From the NCBI GenBank assembly GCA_016185705.1, contig JACPMZ010000003.1:1-64000 (forward strand): DNA of 64,000 bases. The letters run 5' to 3'. The notes under the pieces were generated by a model, which was not told the origin of the DNA, did no database searches, and worked only from the letters and a program-made list of their open reading frames with translations. Of this stretch, positions 1 to 9,163 are shown one piece after another. Positions within the stretch are counted from its first letter, which is position 1. Every line of letters begins with the position of its first letter. Source of the DNA: Candidatus Woesearchaeota archaeon (GTDB taxonomy: Archaea; Nanobdellota; Nanobdellia; Woesearchaeales; UBA10216). The translations under genes were made by a program, and so were the position numbers.

Positions 1-89
1 TTTTTCACCACCGGCGCAATACAAAATTTCGCTTGGCAACTTTTGAACTCTCAATCCCGCCAAGCTTCTTTTATTCCCCGCATTTTTTA

Positions 90-232
90 GGTAATCTCAG
101 GTTAAGTGGCAAAACCGTCGCATCCTTCCCTGATTTTTTTCTCCCCCCCTTAAAAAATAAGGGGGGAGAAAAAAATCAGCCAAGCAGGCATCGGCAAGCT
201 CAGGAGCGCAGGACACCCAACCTGAAATTACC
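90..232. mobile_element. MITE-like element, copy A (143 bp)
   Basis: TIRs GGTAATCTCAGGTT / AACCTGAAATTACC; central hairpin CTGATTTTTTTCTCCCCCC...GGGGGGAGAAAAAAATCAG; near-identical copies at 17151 and 61002; flanked by CATTTTTTA / CATCTTTTA (8/9 target duplication). Confidence 0.88.
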
Positions 233-436
233 CATCTTTTAAGCAGTATCTCTGCATGCGCACAATCTTTTTTTCTGCAAAGCTGCTGCGAAAGGCGATT
301 AGCCATTTTTCAACCTTAAAATAAACAACGAAATTGCTAAAGATGACTCTGCCGATAAAGTTATGATAATGGGCAAATCGGAAATTCCAACACCAAACGC
401 CACCCATAGCGGTGCCCAGTCATATATGAATTAATG

Positions 437-1213
437 TCAGCCTTCCCGCATGCACGTCAGCCAGATTGACTTCTCAGCGGAAACGCCGCCGCCACAGGAG
501 AGGAAAACGCTCTCTATGGTAGGCAGAGAGCGCCAGGAATTGGTATAGCCAGGCGTTCCCTCAGTCACTCCCCTTTCTCCCGGACGGAGGCTTTCCATCC
601 TGTTCCCAATCCTGCACTGCCCACCGTAATTAACTATGGATCCGTCCGTGCACGACGCATACATCTGGTGGCCGAAGTTGCATTTAACTGAGATGCCAGC
701 ATCCTGCCGGGTTACATCGCCGTCACCATTGCAGTCGCCCCTTGAAGTCCTAAACTCATAAGTGGGCGAAGCAGGCTGGGCTGAGCCAACGAACGTGACA
801 ACCTTTGCCGCAGGGTCAAAGCACACTGTGCTTGAGGAAGAGCCGCCTATAAGCTTTATCTGCTGCTCATCAACTATCTCAAACAACGGCTGCTTTTCAG
901 GAGAAGATGGGTTTTTAAGTTGGGGCTCGGCGGATGTCAAAGAGCCGGCAAGTTCACCCTTTGAAACAGAAGGATTCTTGTCAGCAGAATCGCCAGCTGA
1001 AGGCCCGCTCTTTTCAGCCGCCTCAAGGGGCTGCTCTTTGGCGTAAAAGCTTTCCTTCTCGGCAGAAGGCTGCTGAGCTGCCTTGGAAGGCGCAACAGCC
1101 TTCGCACTGCCTGTGAACCAGTCAGTGACTGAAAATGCAGCGAAAGCCTGCGAAGACATAAGTACAAGAGCAAGGACGAGCAGGAGCGCAAGGACTTGCC
1201 GTGCCATTTTCAA
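437..1213 (-). CDS. secreted protein with N-terminal signal and dockerin-like DCNGDGDVTRQDAG Ca-binding motif
   Basis: ORF; hydrophobic N-terminus MKMARQVLALLLVLALVLMSSQAFA; D-x-D-G-D motif. Confidence 0.6.
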   Translation of the reverse strand: MKMARQVLALLLVLALVLMSSQAFAAFSVTDWFTGSAKAVAPSKAAQQPSAEKESFYAKEQPLEAAEKSGPSAGDSADKNPSVSKGELAGSLTSAEPQLKNPSSPEKQPLFEIVDEQQIKLIGGSSSSTVCFDPAAKVVTFVGSAQPASPTYEFRTSRGDCNGDGDVTRQDAGISVKCNFGHQMYASCTDGSIVNYGGQCRIGNRMESLRPGERGVTEGTPGYTNSWRSLPTIESVFLSCGGGVSAEKSIWLTCMREG

Positions 1214-1253
1214 GCTTCTGGCTCACAGGATATTTAAAGCTTTTCATATTCTC

Positions 1254-1397
1254 GACCTTATTGAAAAGTTCACGCAGCCTCGCTCTGTTGCTGGCTTCCC
1301 TTCCTGCTTTTTCCCTCCCCTGAATATTTAAGGGAGGGAAAAAGCAGGAAGAACAGCGGGATAAACGCAGCGGTAAAATGAACTTTTCAATAGGTCC
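1254..1397. repeat. nested palindrome element D
   Basis: outer IR TATTGAAAAGTTCA (1259-1272) / TGAACTTTTCAATA (1379-1392); inner perfect 19-bp stem TTCCTGCTTTTTCCCTCCC / GGGAGGGAAAAAGCAGGAA. Confidence 0.8.
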
Positions 1398-1437
1398 ATA
1401 TTTTCATATAAACAGCATCTCCGGACAGATGCTGTTT

Positions 1438-2547
1438 CTATCCAAGAACTATGCTGCCGAAGACTCCGCCCAGAATTTTGTTGGCGAAATAGAAAAGAGA
1501 TGCGCTTATGATTATGAAGGCGGGTATGTACCTCAGGCCGTTTCTTATGCCGCCTTTCTTGATGGTGGAAACAGTCATGGCAGCCAGCAGAGCAGTAACG
1601 AACAGGTTAAGGTATGCGAACGTCAGGAAATCCTGGTGGCTGATGCCAACACCCACTGATATCAGCGCCAGCTGCGAAGAGCCTGCGCTGGAAACCTGGA
1701 TGTTGCTGGTAATGCCTGTGATAACTGTAAGCAGCTGGTTTGAAAGGGCAAACATTATCGGCGCGACAATAACTGCAGAGACGCTGATGAAAATCGCATA
1801 AGCACTGACGCCTGCCTCCATCTCTTTCCTCAGTATCCTGTTGTCCTGGATGCCGACAGATATGTTGTGCAGCAAATCGCCAATCTCCCCGCCTGCCCGC
1901 AAGCCCTCAATGATGAGACTTATGGTGTTTTTAAGCACAGCCGAATCATACTTCTCCCCAAAATTGCGCAGCGCAAACTCAAGGTCAGCTCCGCTCATCG
2001 TTTCCTTGGCTACATGCTCCATCTCCTTTGCGAGCACCCCGAACCGCGGGCGCACGGCATACCACAAAGCCCTGTCAATCGGCATGCCCGCACGGATGTT
2101 TGCGGAAGCAAGCAGAAGGAAGTCCGGAAGCACGTCCTCAATGCGAACGCGGCGCCTGTAGCTCAGCAAATCAAAACTCATATACATGGCCAGCCATAAC
2201 GCAAAGAACACAAGCAGGAAAACTGCCAGCCACGCTGTAACCAGAAAAAGCAGCATGAACAGGAAATTATCTATCTGGAAGAAAGAGTGATACCTCTGTA
2301 TGAGAAAAAAGGCAACTATGAGGTTAATGGCTATGCTGGTACGGAATATCCATTTTGACATCACATCCGGCTTTAAGTCCAGCCCAGCCTTGACAAGGGT
2401 CTGCCTGAGAAGGCGGCGGCGCGCTGCCAGCCGCTTTTTAAGCCGCTCGCGCCTTATGGATTCTGTCCTGGAAAGCCGGCGCTTCTTCAGCAGCCTGTCC
2501 CTGAATTCACTCCAGGCCTTCAGCTTCTCAGCATGCTCGTCCTTCAT
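1438..2547 (-). CDS. type II/IV secretion system F-domain membrane protein (TadC/FlaJ-like)
   Basis: T2SSF-like segment ANIRAGMPIDRALWYAV...GLRAGGEIGDLLHNIS with several TM helices; adjacent to TadB-like and ATPase genes. Confidence 0.8.
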   Translation of the reverse strand: MKDEHAEKLKAWSEFRDRLLKKRRLSRTESIRRERLKKRLAARRRLLRQTLVKAGLDLKPDVMSKWIFRTSIAINLIVAFFLIQRYHSFFQIDNFLFMLLFLVTAWLAVFLLVFFALWLAMYMSFDLLSYRRRVRIEDVLPDFLLLASANIRAGMPIDRALWYAVRPRFGVLAKEMEHVAKETMSGADLEFALRNFGEKYDSAVLKNTISLIIEGLRAGGEIGDLLHNISVGIQDNRILRKEMEAGVSAYAIFISVSAVIVAPIMFALSNQLLTVITGITSNIQVSSAGSSQLALISVGVGISHQDFLTFAYLNLFVTALLAAMTVSTIKKGGIRNGLRYIPAFIIISASLFYFANKILGGVFGSIVLG

Positions 2548-3362
2548 TGCAACCCCACAGCAGGCCTCTGGCTCCTGATGAACAGCAAAAATAAAACCTG
2601 AACCAAGCCAACAAAGCCAGCAACCAAAAGCAGGATGGTCAGATTAATGCTGATGGCCAGGAATCCTGAAAACACGATAAACATAATAATCCCGATGGAA
2701 GGGAAGATAACAGCCACCACCATGTAAAACATAACCATGGGGTTAAGCTTCTTGCCATACTCCCTCACCTGAATTATCTGGTCAGCTGCAATCTGGTCAA
2801 TATTGACCTTCAGGGCCGGAGCCAAATCCGCGCCGGTCTTAAGAGAATTGTAAAGCTGCCACAAAAGCTTCCTGAAATTCGCAGAGGGAGTAAGGTCAAT
2901 GGACTGGTTGATGGCATCTTCCACCGGCGTGCCTATGTCCACGCGGTTGGTTATTTCCCTGAAATTCCTGCCGATTATGGGATAAGAGTGCGCAACGCTC
3001 TTCATTGCATCATAAACCGGAACGCCGGACTGCAGCTCAATAACAAGGAATTTTCCGGCAAAAACAACCTCGCGGTCAAACTCGCGCTGCTTCCTCCTTA
3101 TAATCACATCAGGGCGCTTGATAAAGTTGAAAAACAATACAAGCAGCAGCACCGGGAAAAGGGCAGCAGAAAACCACTTCAATGTCTGCAACCTAATCAG
3201 GACCAGACTCATTCCCACTATTACAAAGGTTGTAACGTAGAAAGCAATAAAAAATGACTTGCGCACAAATTTTTCAGGCTTTTCCAGAATTCCTGCCTGC
3301 ACCAGCTTATCTTCAAGCCCTGGAAAAAATCTTGCAATTATTTTAAATATGGGGGGCACCAT
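2544..3362 (-). CDS. type II/IV secretion system F-domain membrane protein (TadB/FlaJ-like)
   Basis: ELQSGVPVYDAMKSVA...SLKTGADLAPAL; overlaps the downstream partner by 4 nt. Confidence 0.8.
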   Translation of the reverse strand: MVPPIFKIIARFFPGLEDKLVQAGILEKPEKFVRKSFFIAFYVTTFVIVGMSLVLIRLQTLKWFSAALFPVLLLVLFFNFIKRPDVIIRRKQREFDREVVFAGKFLVIELQSGVPVYDAMKSVAHSYPIIGRNFREITNRVDIGTPVEDAINQSIDLTPSANFRKLLWQLYNSLKTGADLAPALKVNIDQIAADQIIQVREYGKKLNPMVMFYMVVAVIFPSIGIIMFIVFSGFLAISINLTILLLVAGFVGLVQVLFLLFIRSQRPAVGLQ

Positions 3363-3364
3363 TC

Positions 3365-4951
3365 TCAGATAAAGTCAGGTTTCCTCAGCTTCCTGACAGT
3401 CTGCATGAATGAATCATGATTTGTATAATACTCTGCCATTGCCTGGCCAACTGTGTCAACAAAGTCAATCTTTTTCTTAACGAGCCATTTGAGCACGAGC
3501 TCTTTCTCAGCCTGGTCGCGGCGAATCTCTGCAGGAGCCATGCCTGTATAGGTTTCAATTGAGGAGATGAAAGACTTTGAGGAATTCGCCTTCACCAGCC
3601 TGTCTTTTTTCAGGTCTGCCTGGACAAGTATATTGGCAGTGGAATCAGGCAGTATCTCGGCTATCTGGAAAGTCCTTCTTACGCCTGTGCGGCGGTTGCG
3701 GTGCTGCACCACAATGAGCGAGATGGCAGGAAGCATGCTCTTCGGAACCTCAATGGGCGGGCTCGTAACCCTTGTAATTGCCTCAGCTACGTTGTTCGCG
3801 TGCAAGCTTGCGTATACGCTGTGGCCTGTATGGATGGCCTCAAACAAAACCTCAGCTTCCCTTTTGCGGCGAATCTCGCCAACAAGAATGCGGTCAGGCC
3901 TCATCCTCAGGGAATTGACCAGCAGGTCAAGCATGCTTATCTCACCCTTGCCTTCAACATTCGGAAGCCGCGTAATCATCGGAACCCAGTGCAGGAACTT
4001 TGGCAGCTGCAGCTCGTGCGTATCCTCAATGGATATTATCCGCTGATTGGGAGGGAAAAAGTTTGAGATGACATTCAGCATGGAAGTCTTTCCGGAAGCA
4101 GTCCCGCCGGTTATAAGCATGGACAGCTCATACTGGACAGCAGTCCATATGAGCGCGGCAGCATAAGGGTCAATGCTCTTCCGCACAAGAAGGTCAGTAA
4201 TGGTCCACGGCTTGGCAGAGAACTTCCTGAAAGTAATTGTGTTTCCCCGAAGGGAAATAGGGGCGAGCGTGGCATTAACCCTGTCGCCTGTCCCCATGTT
4301 CGCATCCATCAAAGGAGTGAGAATGGAAATCTGCCTGCCAATTTTCCTGCCGACAGTGGAAGCATAATGCTTAACCTGGTCCTCGCTGGCAAGAACGATG
4401 TTGGTCTTCAGCCAGCCGTAAGTCCTGTGATAAAGCCATACGGGCTCGCCTGCAGAGTTGACTGCAATCTCCTCAACGTTCACGTCATTCATCAGGATTT
4501 CCAGGTCTCCCAGCCCGAGACTGCGCTGGACCAGGTATGCCTCAAGAATTTCAACCGTATTCCTGTCAGCGTCGGGAAAGTACTTCTTGATGAGAATTCC
4601 AATGGCTTCCCTGAACTTGTCCTCAATTCCCGTATTCTTGCTGGTGTTCAAAATATCAAGTATGCCGAGGCTTATCTCGTTTATCAGCTCCTGCCTGATG
4701 TGCTCAAGAACGATTTCAGTGTTCCTGCTTATCTGGGGAATGTTTACTTCGTAAGTCGGAACGTAATCGCCCTTTTTGGAATAAATCCTTATGTGAACGA
4801 TAACCTTATTGCTCTGGAACTTATATTCCTCCTTAACCGACACAGGCACCTTCGGCTTTGCCATAAGATTGCCGGGATAACTGCGCTTTGTAATTGCGGA
4901 ATTCACTGAAAAAATTTTTGCAGGTTTAACCCTCAGATTGCGAAATTTCAT
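3365..4951 (-). CDS. type II/IV secretion ATPase (TadA/VirB11-like)
   Basis: Walker A GGTASGKTSMLN, ISIEDTHELQLP, MRPDRILVGEIRRKREAEVLFEAIHTGH. Confidence 0.92.
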   Translation of the reverse strand: MKFRNLRVKPAKIFSVNSAITKRSYPGNLMAKPKVPVSVKEEYKFQSNKVIVHIRIYSKKGDYVPTYEVNIPQISRNTEIVLEHIRQELINEISLGILDILNTSKNTGIEDKFREAIGILIKKYFPDADRNTVEILEAYLVQRSLGLGDLEILMNDVNVEEIAVNSAGEPVWLYHRTYGWLKTNIVLASEDQVKHYASTVGRKIGRQISILTPLMDANMGTGDRVNATLAPISLRGNTITFRKFSAKPWTITDLLVRKSIDPYAAALIWTAVQYELSMLITGGTASGKTSMLNVISNFFPPNQRIISIEDTHELQLPKFLHWVPMITRLPNVEGKGEISMLDLLVNSLRMRPDRILVGEIRRKREAEVLFEAIHTGHSVYASLHANNVAEAITRVTSPPIEVPKSMLPAISLIVVQHRNRRTGVRRTFQIAEILPDSTANILVQADLKKDRLVKANSSKSFISSIETYTGMAPAEIRRDQAEKELVLKWLVKKKIDFVDTVGQAMAEYYTNHDSFMQTVRKLRKPDFI

Positions 4952-4968
4952 ATTGCCTCTTTTTACAG

Positions 4969-6123
4969 CTACATCTTCTTGAAAATGTTCAGGAGCCTGC
5001 CGACCTGCCTGCCGTAATCTTCTTTCTTCCCCGACAGAACAGCAAACTTGTCCTCAAACTCCCTGATGTAATCGCGCGCTTTGCTGGACTTTGGAGTAAC
5101 ATGCACAATCATGGCTTCATCGCTCAAATCCTTAAGCTCTTTCCTGAGTACGGACATATCAGCATCAATCTTGCTTATCAGATTATCAGCAGCAAGCTTC
5201 TTCCAGAACAGTCTGCGGAACCTTGCGACAGTCTTCTTTATCTCAGGGCTGCTCAGCCGCTCAGTCCTTTTTGTAACCGCCTCAATCCTGCCAAGAAGCC
5301 TGCGCTTAAGCTCATCCACCTTCTGCTCATGGCTTTTGCTTTCCGCAGCCAGCTCAGCAAGCTTCTGCCTCTGCTGCCCAATCTCATCCCTTGCCCTGCT
5401 GATTAAAGACCTCAGGTCGCCAACATGGCTAACGGTCTGGTCAATAAGTTCCCTGCTGTGCCTTATCTTTTTGTCGTAAACATCAGCCCTGTCAAGTATT
5501 GCGGACAGCCTTTTCTCAAGCTGCGCCTCGCTCCTCATGAGCAGCCTGGCAAAATTCTCCTCCTTGAGAAGCTCCTGCGCCTTCCTGTCAATAAGCTTCA
5601 GGCAGCGGTTGATTGCGCGCCTGTTCCTTGCAATCTCACTTTCCACATGGCTCCTGTGCTCGCTGAACTCGCGTTCCTGCCTGCCTATCTGGCTGTCAGC
5701 AGCCTTCTTCATCTCGTCGTAAACGCTCAGAAGATAAAGCTCCTTCTTGGCGCTGCTGGTCTTGGAGTCAACCTCCCGGGCGAGCTCCTGAAATTCGCTT
5801 TTGAGCTTTCCAATCCCCTGCTTTTCCCTGTCAAGATACTGAAGAACCATGTCAATCCTGCGGACAAAACCTTCCCTGCGGCTGTCAAAATTTTTTGAGC
5901 GCTCGCTTGACTCCTGCTTTGTCATCTCCCTGTAAACAAGGTAGGTCTTCCCCAGCTTATACTCCAAGCCTATTACTTCCTTGTCCTCGAGAAAATCAGC
6001 CCACTCCTCAACAAGAATTTTTGGCAGCGAGAGCTCCAGAGCAGCATCTTCAAGAGTAATGCGCTTTTTCCTCATGACAAGCTGCACGAGCCTGTCAACT
6101 CCTGTTGTAACAGCTTTCCCCAT
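4969..6123 (-). CDS. N-terminal HTH-like plus long coiled-coil protein associated with the pilus locus
   Basis: heptad-rich, Lys/Glu-rich sequence; operonic with the ATPase. Confidence 0.6.
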   Translation of the reverse strand: MGKAVTTGVDRLVQLVMRKKRITLEDAALELSLPKILVEEWADFLEDKEVIGLEYKLGKTYLVYREMTKQESSERSKNFDSRREGFVRRIDMVLQYLDREKQGIGKLKSEFQELAREVDSKTSSAKKELYLLSVYDEMKKAADSQIGRQEREFSEHRSHVESEIARNRRAINRCLKLIDRKAQELLKEENFARLLMRSEAQLEKRLSAILDRADVYDKKIRHSRELIDQTVSHVGDLRSLISRARDEIGQQRQKLAELAAESKSHEQKVDELKRRLLGRIEAVTKRTERLSSPEIKKTVARFRRLFWKKLAADNLISKIDADMSVLRKELKDLSDEAMIVHVTPKSSKARDYIREFEDKFAVLSGKKEDYGRQVGRLLNIFKKM

Positions 6124-6178
6124 GTATATGCTCCCCAGCCCTAACGCAGTTTCCGGCTATAAAAATGTTTCTGAGACT

Positions 6179-6204
6179 GGATAATGGCAAGTTAAGTGGG
6201 AAAC
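6179..6204 (+). repeat. solo left-end remnant of the 143-bp MITE family
   Basis: GGATAATGGCAAGTTAAGTGGGAAACC vs MITE left end GGTAATTTCAAGTTAAGTGGCAAAACC. Confidence 0.55.
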
Positions 6205-6235
6205 CTGTATATAGCCTTTTTCTCAGAAATATGTT

Positions 6236-6276
6236 CGGATGGCAACCAAAATGGCAAGGTAGCCTGATTGCCATCC
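6236..6276 (+). promoter_or_regulatory. 5'-leader hairpin abutting the Shine-Dalgarno site of the small zinc-ribbon ORF
   Basis: GGATGGCAA ... TTGCCATCC followed directly by GGAGGT-ACAAA-ATG; TATA-like TGTATATA about 27 nt upstream. Confidence 0.55.
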
Positions 6277-6287
6277 GGAGGTACAAA

Positions 6288-6431
6288 ATGTTACAGACTG
6301 ACTTAAGTAGCTTTAGCTATAAAAAGGGTTCGCTTGTACCCTTTTGTAAGAAGTGCGAAGCACAACACACATTCAGCAATAAATTTATGGAAAATCTATA
6401 CATGAACGGTAGTTGTCTATTCTGCACTTAG
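6288..6431 (+). CDS. small zinc-ribbon protein (47 aa)
   Basis: [47 protein letters not shown]; two CxxC; strong SD GGAGGT. Confidence 0.6.
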   Translation: MLQTDLSSFSYKKGSLVPFCKKCEAQHTFSNKFMENLYMNGSCLFCT

Positions 6432-6636
6432 AAATCCTTTTTATTGTTTTGTGCCATCCATTAAGAAAGCCGTATTTCTTTAAGGCCTTTATGCCATAAT
6501 CGGAGCAAGAAGGATAAAATCTACAACTTGTTCCTTTTTTGTTTAATTGTGGTGAGATGCGTTTTTGATGGATATTTTTAATTAGCCAAATACAAGTTTT
6601 AACTAAAAGATTATCATCGTTTTTCATGATAAACAT
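6385..6636 (-). CDS. yidD: YidD-like membrane protein insertion efficiency factor
   Basis: [47 protein letters not shown] matches the ISP...CRFyPtCS-Y-AL-k-G...kRi-rC signature. Confidence 0.8.
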   Translation of the reverse strand: MFIMKNDDNLLVKTCIWLIKNIHQKRISPQLNKKGTSCRFYPSCSDYGIKALKKYGFLNGWHKTIKRISKCRIDNYRSCIDFP

Positions 6637-6913
6637 CGGTCTTTGTTATGTTGGTCGTTCCACATGCAGGGCATTTTTTAAATTTATCAAGTTCCTGTTC
6701 CCATTTGCCTTGTTGCTGCTTAGAGTATACCTGAATAGGCAAGCAACAGGTCATCTGACCATAAGCGCTCCAACACTTTTGACTTTTTGCTCTTTTCTCT
6801 TCTTTTTCTAAGTAATGCCAAACTTTACCGCATTCATTACAGTCACATTTTATTTCCTTTATGTGCTTCTTAGAATTAAATTGTTCTGCGGTTATACTTT
6901 TTTTCTTTTTCAT
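6614..6913 (-). CDS. zinc-ribbon hypothetical protein
   Basis: [10 protein letters not shown] and CPACGTTNI motifs; overlaps yidD. Confidence 0.5.
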   Translation of the reverse strand: MKKKKSITAEQFNSKKHIKEIKCDCNECGKVWHYLEKEEKRAKSQKCWSAYGQMTCCLPIQVYSKQQQGKWEQELDKFKKCPACGTTNITKTDVYHEKR

Positions 6914-6924
6914 TCTTTATCACC

Positions 6925-7980
6925 TTAACCAAACTGCTTAAATAAATCATCCATCTGTTTTTGATAATCCTGCATGTATTCTTCCATCTGCTTATCTACT
7001 TCAGCCTGTTCTGTCATGCAACAAACCTGTCCAGACGGACAATCTTTCTGGCCAACATCAGAATAAGCTGCACAACTTGAAGAGCATTTAAGTGGAGAAT
7101 TGCATTTGCTCATAATTTCGTCCATCTTTTTTTCTCCCTCAGCCATTGCATCACCCCATACCTTAGCTTGTTCAGCTTTTAAAGTTGTATCAGTATTAAT
7201 GCTCCTAACATTATCGATAGCTATTACAACTTTAGATACAGATGTCCAGTCACCACTAATTTCAAGCTTTAAATCCGTGCTATCTTTTGGCAATTCAAAC
7301 ACTATAGCCCCCTCAAGCGGCAATCCTGGTTGTAATTGCTCACCAAAATTGATTCCATCGCTTATGTAGAAAGTGTCGTCACTAACTCTGTCAAATCGCC
7401 TATCTTGCGAATCTATGAGTTTAAAGCGTGGAGTAAAAATCTGTTGAGTTTCCTTACCAGCATTTGTGATCTTTAAATACACTTTAATAAATTTGCCGAT
7501 GGTTGTCTTTTCGAATAGACTCGTACCCATCTTTGTAAAAGACTCTGATTTAGTTACCTTGTAAACAAGGTCGTCAACCGCAACATCTTCACCCATAGAA
7601 TGAATAATAGGTTCAGGATCTTTACACTCGTAATTGACAGTGCATTTTTGTTGTGAGTTGCAGTCAGCATCAGAAAGACATTGAATACCGCATTTGCCAT
7701 TCGTTAATCCAACTTCAATCTTATCCTTACAACCATCAGCATTTACTTCACATTTAACAAATTTCCATCCATTACAGCCATCTTCGCTACATTCGTCAGT
7801 ACAAGCGATTTGCTTGTTCGTTTCGGTCTCTACTTGCTGTGGCTGTTGAGAAATTTTTGGCTGTTGCTGAGCTTGTTGCTCAGAAACAACAGCTCCAGTA
7901 ATTGCATCACTTTCGGATTTTGAGCAGCCAGCAATTAATAGAATGGCTACTATTGTTAAGATTGTGATTAAAGTTCTCAT
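6925..7980 (-). CDS. lipoprotein with DUF4352/telokin-like domain and Cys-rich segments
   Basis: lipobox LLIAGCSKSE after a TM; ITNAGKETQQIFTPRFKLID...FELPKDSTDLKLEI; start taken at MRTLITIL. Confidence 0.6.
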   Translation of the reverse strand: MRTLITILTIVAILLIAGCSKSESDAITGAVVSEQQAQQQPKISQQPQQVETETNKQIACTDECSEDGCNGWKFVKCEVNADGCKDKIEVGLTNGKCGIQCLSDADCNSQQKCTVNYECKDPEPIIHSMGEDVAVDDLVYKVTKSESFTKMGTSLFEKTTIGKFIKVYLKITNAGKETQQIFTPRFKLIDSQDRRFDRVSDDTFYISDGINFGEQLQPGLPLEGAIVFELPKDSTDLKLEISGDWTSVSKVVIAIDNVRSINTDTTLKAEQAKVWGDAMAEGEKKMDEIMSKCNSPLKCSSSCAAYSDVGQKDCPSGQVCCMTEQAEVDKQMEEYMQDYQKQMDDLFKQFG

Positions 7981-8227
7981 GTAACCCCCTTCCCATAAAC
8001 CACCCATAAGTTATTTAAATATCTTACGATTTATAGGGCTTCTTGGACATCCTCACTCACCTCGTCATAACTGCTGTGCTAGCAGCAGTTACTTTTAATG
8101 CAGTCTCGTCGTTGTTTAGCAGCGGGTTTTTCAAACTTTTTTGCACTAACAACCGGTCAATGTTGTAGGTGAGAAACCTGCAAAGAAGCTCAATTTTCTG
8201 CATGTCAATGCAGCGCGTTCACCAAGT

Positions 8228-9163
8228 TCACTTAGCAATGTCCTCTGCCTGATACTTTTCAAGATGCTCAGCGTCCAGCCTGAACCAGTCCTCAAAAGTC
8301 CCGTTAATCACGTAGATTTCAGGGTTTTCATTGCCGAAATAAACGTAGTCAACGCTGCTGCGCTCGTACACAGGCAAGCCCTGCTCCTGAAGGTCAGGAA
8401 GCACCACTATGCTCTCAATGCCAAATTCTGAATCATTAAGGTTTCCTTCCAGCCGCATCAGATAGCTTGGGCCGGATGAGTTTGCATAGTACAGCGCGTT
8501 TATGTGCCCTATCAGATTTTCAGTATTAGCCCCGGAGACATAATTGCCTTCGTAAGGAGTTATGTTGATTGTTCTCAGAACCTTTCCCTGAGTGTAAATA
8601 GTGTATACAGGGTCCTTCAGGCCTGCAAGCTCAGCGCTGCTTTCTATGAAAACATTCCTTCTGAATGACGCTGTGGAGGAGGTGTCTGTAACATTATATG
8701 AAACATTTGAGTAGAAGTCTATCTGCCACGGGCTGCTCTGGTTGATGTCTAGGATGAAGCTGAAATTAACCAGAATTCCCACTGTGAGCGCCTGCGCCCG
8801 GATTCTGCCTGTCCATTCGGTAAGCGTGCTCTGGTCCATTATTCCGGCAGTTTTCCCTTCAATAGTTCCGTTAAGCATTGCCTCAATTAAGCTGCCCTCA
8901 GTATCGTCGAGAAATTCATTTTTCTCAGATATGTGCTGGTTGGCAGCGATGAGCGAGCGAAAGCCGGCTATAAACAGGCCGCGGGCAATGTCCTCATCAA
9001 GGTTGTTGACAAAGGAATTCAGCGTGGCAGTCTTCACCCTTACAATCTTGTCAGCCTGGTCTGCATGCGGCGCTGCCTCAAACAGCAAATCGGCGAATAC
9101 CAAAGAAAGAAGCAGCAAAGCCGAGAGCGTGAAGAAAACGCCTTTCTTATGCATTACTGCCAT
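8228..9163 (-). CDS. membrane-anchored extracellular protein of the pilus locus
   Basis: N-terminal TM MHKKGVFFTLSALLLLSLVFADL; overlaps the next gene. Confidence 0.5.
   Translation of the reverse strand: MAVMHKKGVFFTLSALLLLSLVFADLLFEAAPHADQADKIVRVKTATLNSFVNNLDEDIARGLFIAGFRSLIAANQHISEKNEFLDDTEGSLIEAMLNGTIEGKTAGIMDQSTLTEWTGRIRAQALTVGILVNFSFILDINQSSPWQIDFYSNVSYNVTDTSSTASFRRNVFIESSAELAGLKDPVYTIYTQGKVLRTINITPYEGNYVSGANTENLIGHINALYYANSSGPSYLMRLEGNLNDSEFGIESIVVLPDLQEQGLPVYERSSVDYVYFGNENPEIYVINGTFEDWFRLDAEHLEKYQAEDIAK

Noticed and set aside
93-232. Intrinsic transcription terminators for the G/C-hairpin repeats
   Set aside because: Copies A-C carry TIRs and target duplications, and copy C lies between divergent genes, so mobile elements explain them better.
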